Shown here piece by piece: positions 42,388 through 43,886 of a stretch of 43,886 nucleotides of DNA (positions within the stretch are counted from its first letter, which is position 1; each line of letters starts with the position of its first letter). A program made the translations under genes and the position numbers. The notes under the pieces were generated by a model that was given only the letters and a program-made list of their open reading frames with translations, searched no databases and had not been told where the DNA came from. Origin of the DNA: Chloroflexota bacterium (lineage in GTDB: Bacteria; Chloroflexota; Dehalococcoidia; Lucifugimonadales; Lucifugimonadaceae); NCBI GenBank assembly GCA_002721675.1, contig PBLC01000015.1, positions 1 through 43,886 on the forward strand. Direction: 5' to 3'.

Positions 42388-43886
42388 ATGGATATACTAG
42401 GAGAATCTAAAGTAAATGATAATTCATGGGATTTTTTAACTCATGCAGAGGGCCCAAAAGGGAAAATAGAATTCACTCATGATCAACTAATTTCTGAGCC
42501 TAGTGGAAATCTTTTTGCACAAAGCCAAAACACTGGGATGGGGTGGGACCCAAAAAAATTATGGGGAACCCAATTTATGATTTTAAGCACATTAGGGGGC
42601 ATGAGAGGAGACGATGGAGAGCCTATTGCTTTAGGTCACCATACTGGCCACTTTGAACTTGGAATGCTTATAGAAACTGTTGCTAACCAAATTAAAGAAG
42701 ACGATGGTATTCCTTATAGCGCATATTGCTCTGACCCATGCGATGGTAGAAGCCAAGGAACTTCAGGCATGATGGACAGCCTCCCATATAGAAATGATGC
42801 TGCAATTGTTATGAGAAGGCTTAGCCGATCAATTCCTACTACAAAAGGCGTAATGGGAATTGCTACTTGTGACAAGGGGCTTCCTGCGATGATGATGGCT
42901 CTGGCTGGAACACCTGAAAAGCCAACAATAATTGTTCCGGGAGGAGTTACTTTAGCGGTAGAAGAAGGAGAAGACACTGCAATGATTCAGTCTATTGGTG
43001 CGCGGTATGCTCAAGATGAAGTGACTCTTGAATATGCCCAAGATATGGGGTGCAAAACTTGTGCCTCTCCAGGGGGCGGATGTCAATTCTTAGGAACAGC
43101 AGGGACAAGCCAAGTAATTGCAGAGTCGTTAGGTATGACACTTCCTCATGCTGCGCTCACCCCATCAGGAACAAATATTTGGCTCGATACTGGAAGGAGA
43201 TCTGCCCTTGCATTAAAAAATTTAGTAGATAACAAAATTAATACAAAAGCTATTTTAACCGACCAAGCATTCGAAAATGCAATGATAGTTCATGCAGCTT
43301 GCGGAGGTTCTACAAATCTTATTTTACATTTACCAGCCATAGCTCATGCTGTTAAAAGAAAAATGATGAAAGTAGATGACTGGACCCGAATAAACAAACT
43401 AACGCCAAGACTTGTTGATGTACTTCCAAATGGACCAAAAGGATTTCCAACATCAGTTTTTTTCTCGTCAGGAGGCGTTCCTGAAGTTATGCTCAAACTA
43501 AGAGATGAGGGGTTGCTCAATTTAGATGTTATGACAGCATCCGGTAAAACCTTAGAAGAAAACTTAAATTGGTGGGAACAATCTGAAAAAAGACATTTTG
43601 TAAGAGACCAGTTAGTAAAATCAAGAGGAATTGACCCGGAAGACGTTGTTCATAGTTTAAAAAATTCAAAAAAGAAAAATATGACTTCGACTGTGACATT
43701 TCCAAAAGGAAATATTGCACCAGAAGGGTCAGTTGTTAAAAGCACAGCTATAGATAAAACAGTAATCGACGAAGATGGAGTATACAGAAAAATTGGCCCA
43801 GCGAGGATATTTATTTCAGAGGCTGATGCAATAAAAGCAGTTAAAGACAAGGGGCCAAATAAAATAAAAGCAGGTGACATTATGGT
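42388..43886 (+). CDS. YjhG/YagF-type D-xylonate dehydratase (IlvD/Edd family), 3' end outside the window
   Basis: About 499 residues are present, open to the window edge. The sequence follows the E. coli YjhG pattern closely, with SDPCDGRSQGTSGMMDSLPY, ATCDKGLPA, GGGCQFLGTAGTSQ, HAACGGSTN, TFPKGNIAPEGSV and KIKAGDIMV. Candidate Fe-S ligands are Cys118, Cys161 and Cys232. YjhG-type enzymes convert D-xylonate to 2-keto-3-deoxy-D-xylonate. I chose the ATG at 42388, 4 bases after the SDR stop; an ATG at 42380 runs into a stop after six codons. The family recognition is strong; the substrate (xylonate or another aldonate) rests on family membership. It probably forms one operon with the amidohydrolase and reductase. 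Confidence 0.92.
   Translation, partial: MDILGESKVNDNSWDFLTHAEGPKGKIEFTHDQLISEPSGNLFAQSQNTGMGWDPKKLWGTQFMILSTLGGMRGDDGEPIALGHHTGHFELGMLIETVANQIKEDDGIPYSAYCSDPCDGRSQGTSGMMDSLPYRNDAAIVMRRLSRSIPTTKGVMGIATCDKGLPAMMMALAGTPEKPTIIVPGGVTLAVEEGEDTAMIQSIGARYAQDEVTLEYAQDMGCKTCASPGGGCQFLGTAGTSQVIAESLGMTLPHAALTPSGTNIWLDTGRRSALALKNLVDNKINTKAILTDQAFENAMIVHAACGGSTNLILHLPAIAHAVKRKMMKVDDWTRINKLTPRLVDVLPNGPKGFPTSVFFSSGGVPEVMLKLRDEGLLNLDVMTASGKTLEENLNWWEQSEKRHFVRDQLVKSRGIDPEDVVHSLKNSKKKNMTSTVTFPKGNIAPEGSVVKSTAIDKTVIDEDGVYRKIGPARIFISEADAIKAVKDKGPNKIKAGDIM

Noticed and set aside
42714..42977. Minus-strand frame opposite the dehydratase near the window end
   Set aside because: It is the reverse of a strongly conserved YjhG-type coding region; no independent evidence for a gene.
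1..43886. CRISPR arrays, tRNA or rRNA genes, IS elements, prophage genes
   Set aside because: All gaps are under about 100 bases and filled by promoters; I saw no repeat arrays, cloverleaf-like sequences, transposases or phage proteins.

Overview
The window is a compact, AT-rich bacterial chromosome segment. Genes fill almost all of it, same-strand neighbours often overlap by 1-8 bases, and no gap exceeds about 100 bases. I see no rRNA, tRNA, CRISPR array, IS element or phage gene. The best taxonomic guess is a marine, streamlined member of the Chloroflexota (Dehalococcoidia/SAR202-like). Three things support this: a 1291-residue fusion of a GT39-like glycosyltransferase with a YYY/DUF2298 membrane domain, a family known mainly from Chloroflexota and some archaea; a mandelate racemase/enolase-superfamily dehydratase, of the kind reported to be expanded in SAR202; and two small helix-turn-helix proteins of a type I associate with that phylum. 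This is inference from gene content, not a phylogeny.

Layout. 1-1039 (minus): a truncated serine hydrolase and thiD. 1101-6139 (plus): an overlapping chain of an HpcH/HpaI-type aldolase, an FKBP lipoprotein, a ManD/RspA-type sugar-acid dehydratase and leuS. 6196-11445 (plus): an RND/MMPL exporter, an ABC-2 ATPase and permease, and a regulator with two MerR-like domains. 11442-14055 (minus): rlmN, a SelA-like PLP enzyme and a TPR protein. 14136-15684 (plus): pstB-phoU without pstSCA. 15666-16019 (minus): a four-cysteine HTH protein whose promoter carries a GAAC-N4-GTTC palindrome. 16112-20964 (plus): cinA, a zinc-type alcohol dehydrogenase, folC and fabF. 21011-24670: dnaE. 24712-26102: a glutaredoxin and a GT4 glycosyltransferase. 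26092-27129 (minus): xth and a small Smr protein. 27165-27740: orn. 27722-29420 (minus): an M16 peptidase and an XRE protein. 29437-34010 (plus): the YYY glycosyltransferase and a HAD phosphatase. 34000-37347 (minus): mfd. 37425-39811 (plus): proB-proA. 39808-40896 (minus): a DUF362 protein. 40930-43886 (plus): an amidohydrolase, a PTR1-like reductase and the start of a YjhG-type D-xylonate dehydratase that runs off the window.

How the genes fit together. Much of the window is core housekeeping: translation (leuS, rlmN), replication and repair (dnaE, mfd, xth), RNA turnover (orn), and cofactor, lipid and proline synthesis (thiD, folC, fabF, proBA). A second theme is sugar-acid chemistry. The ManD-like dehydratase, the YjhG-like dehydratase and the SelA/DgaE-like enzyme belong to families that make 2-keto-3-deoxy acids, and the HpcH/HpaI-type aldolase can cleave such products.

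Nothing here is clearly a wholly new multi-gene system. The best candidates for undescribed biology are the four-cysteine HTH protein with its palindromic operator next to cinA, the double-MerR regulator of the export operon, the widespread -10 boxes placed 6-9 bases before start codons (probable leaderless transcripts), and the overlap of all six convergent gene pairs.
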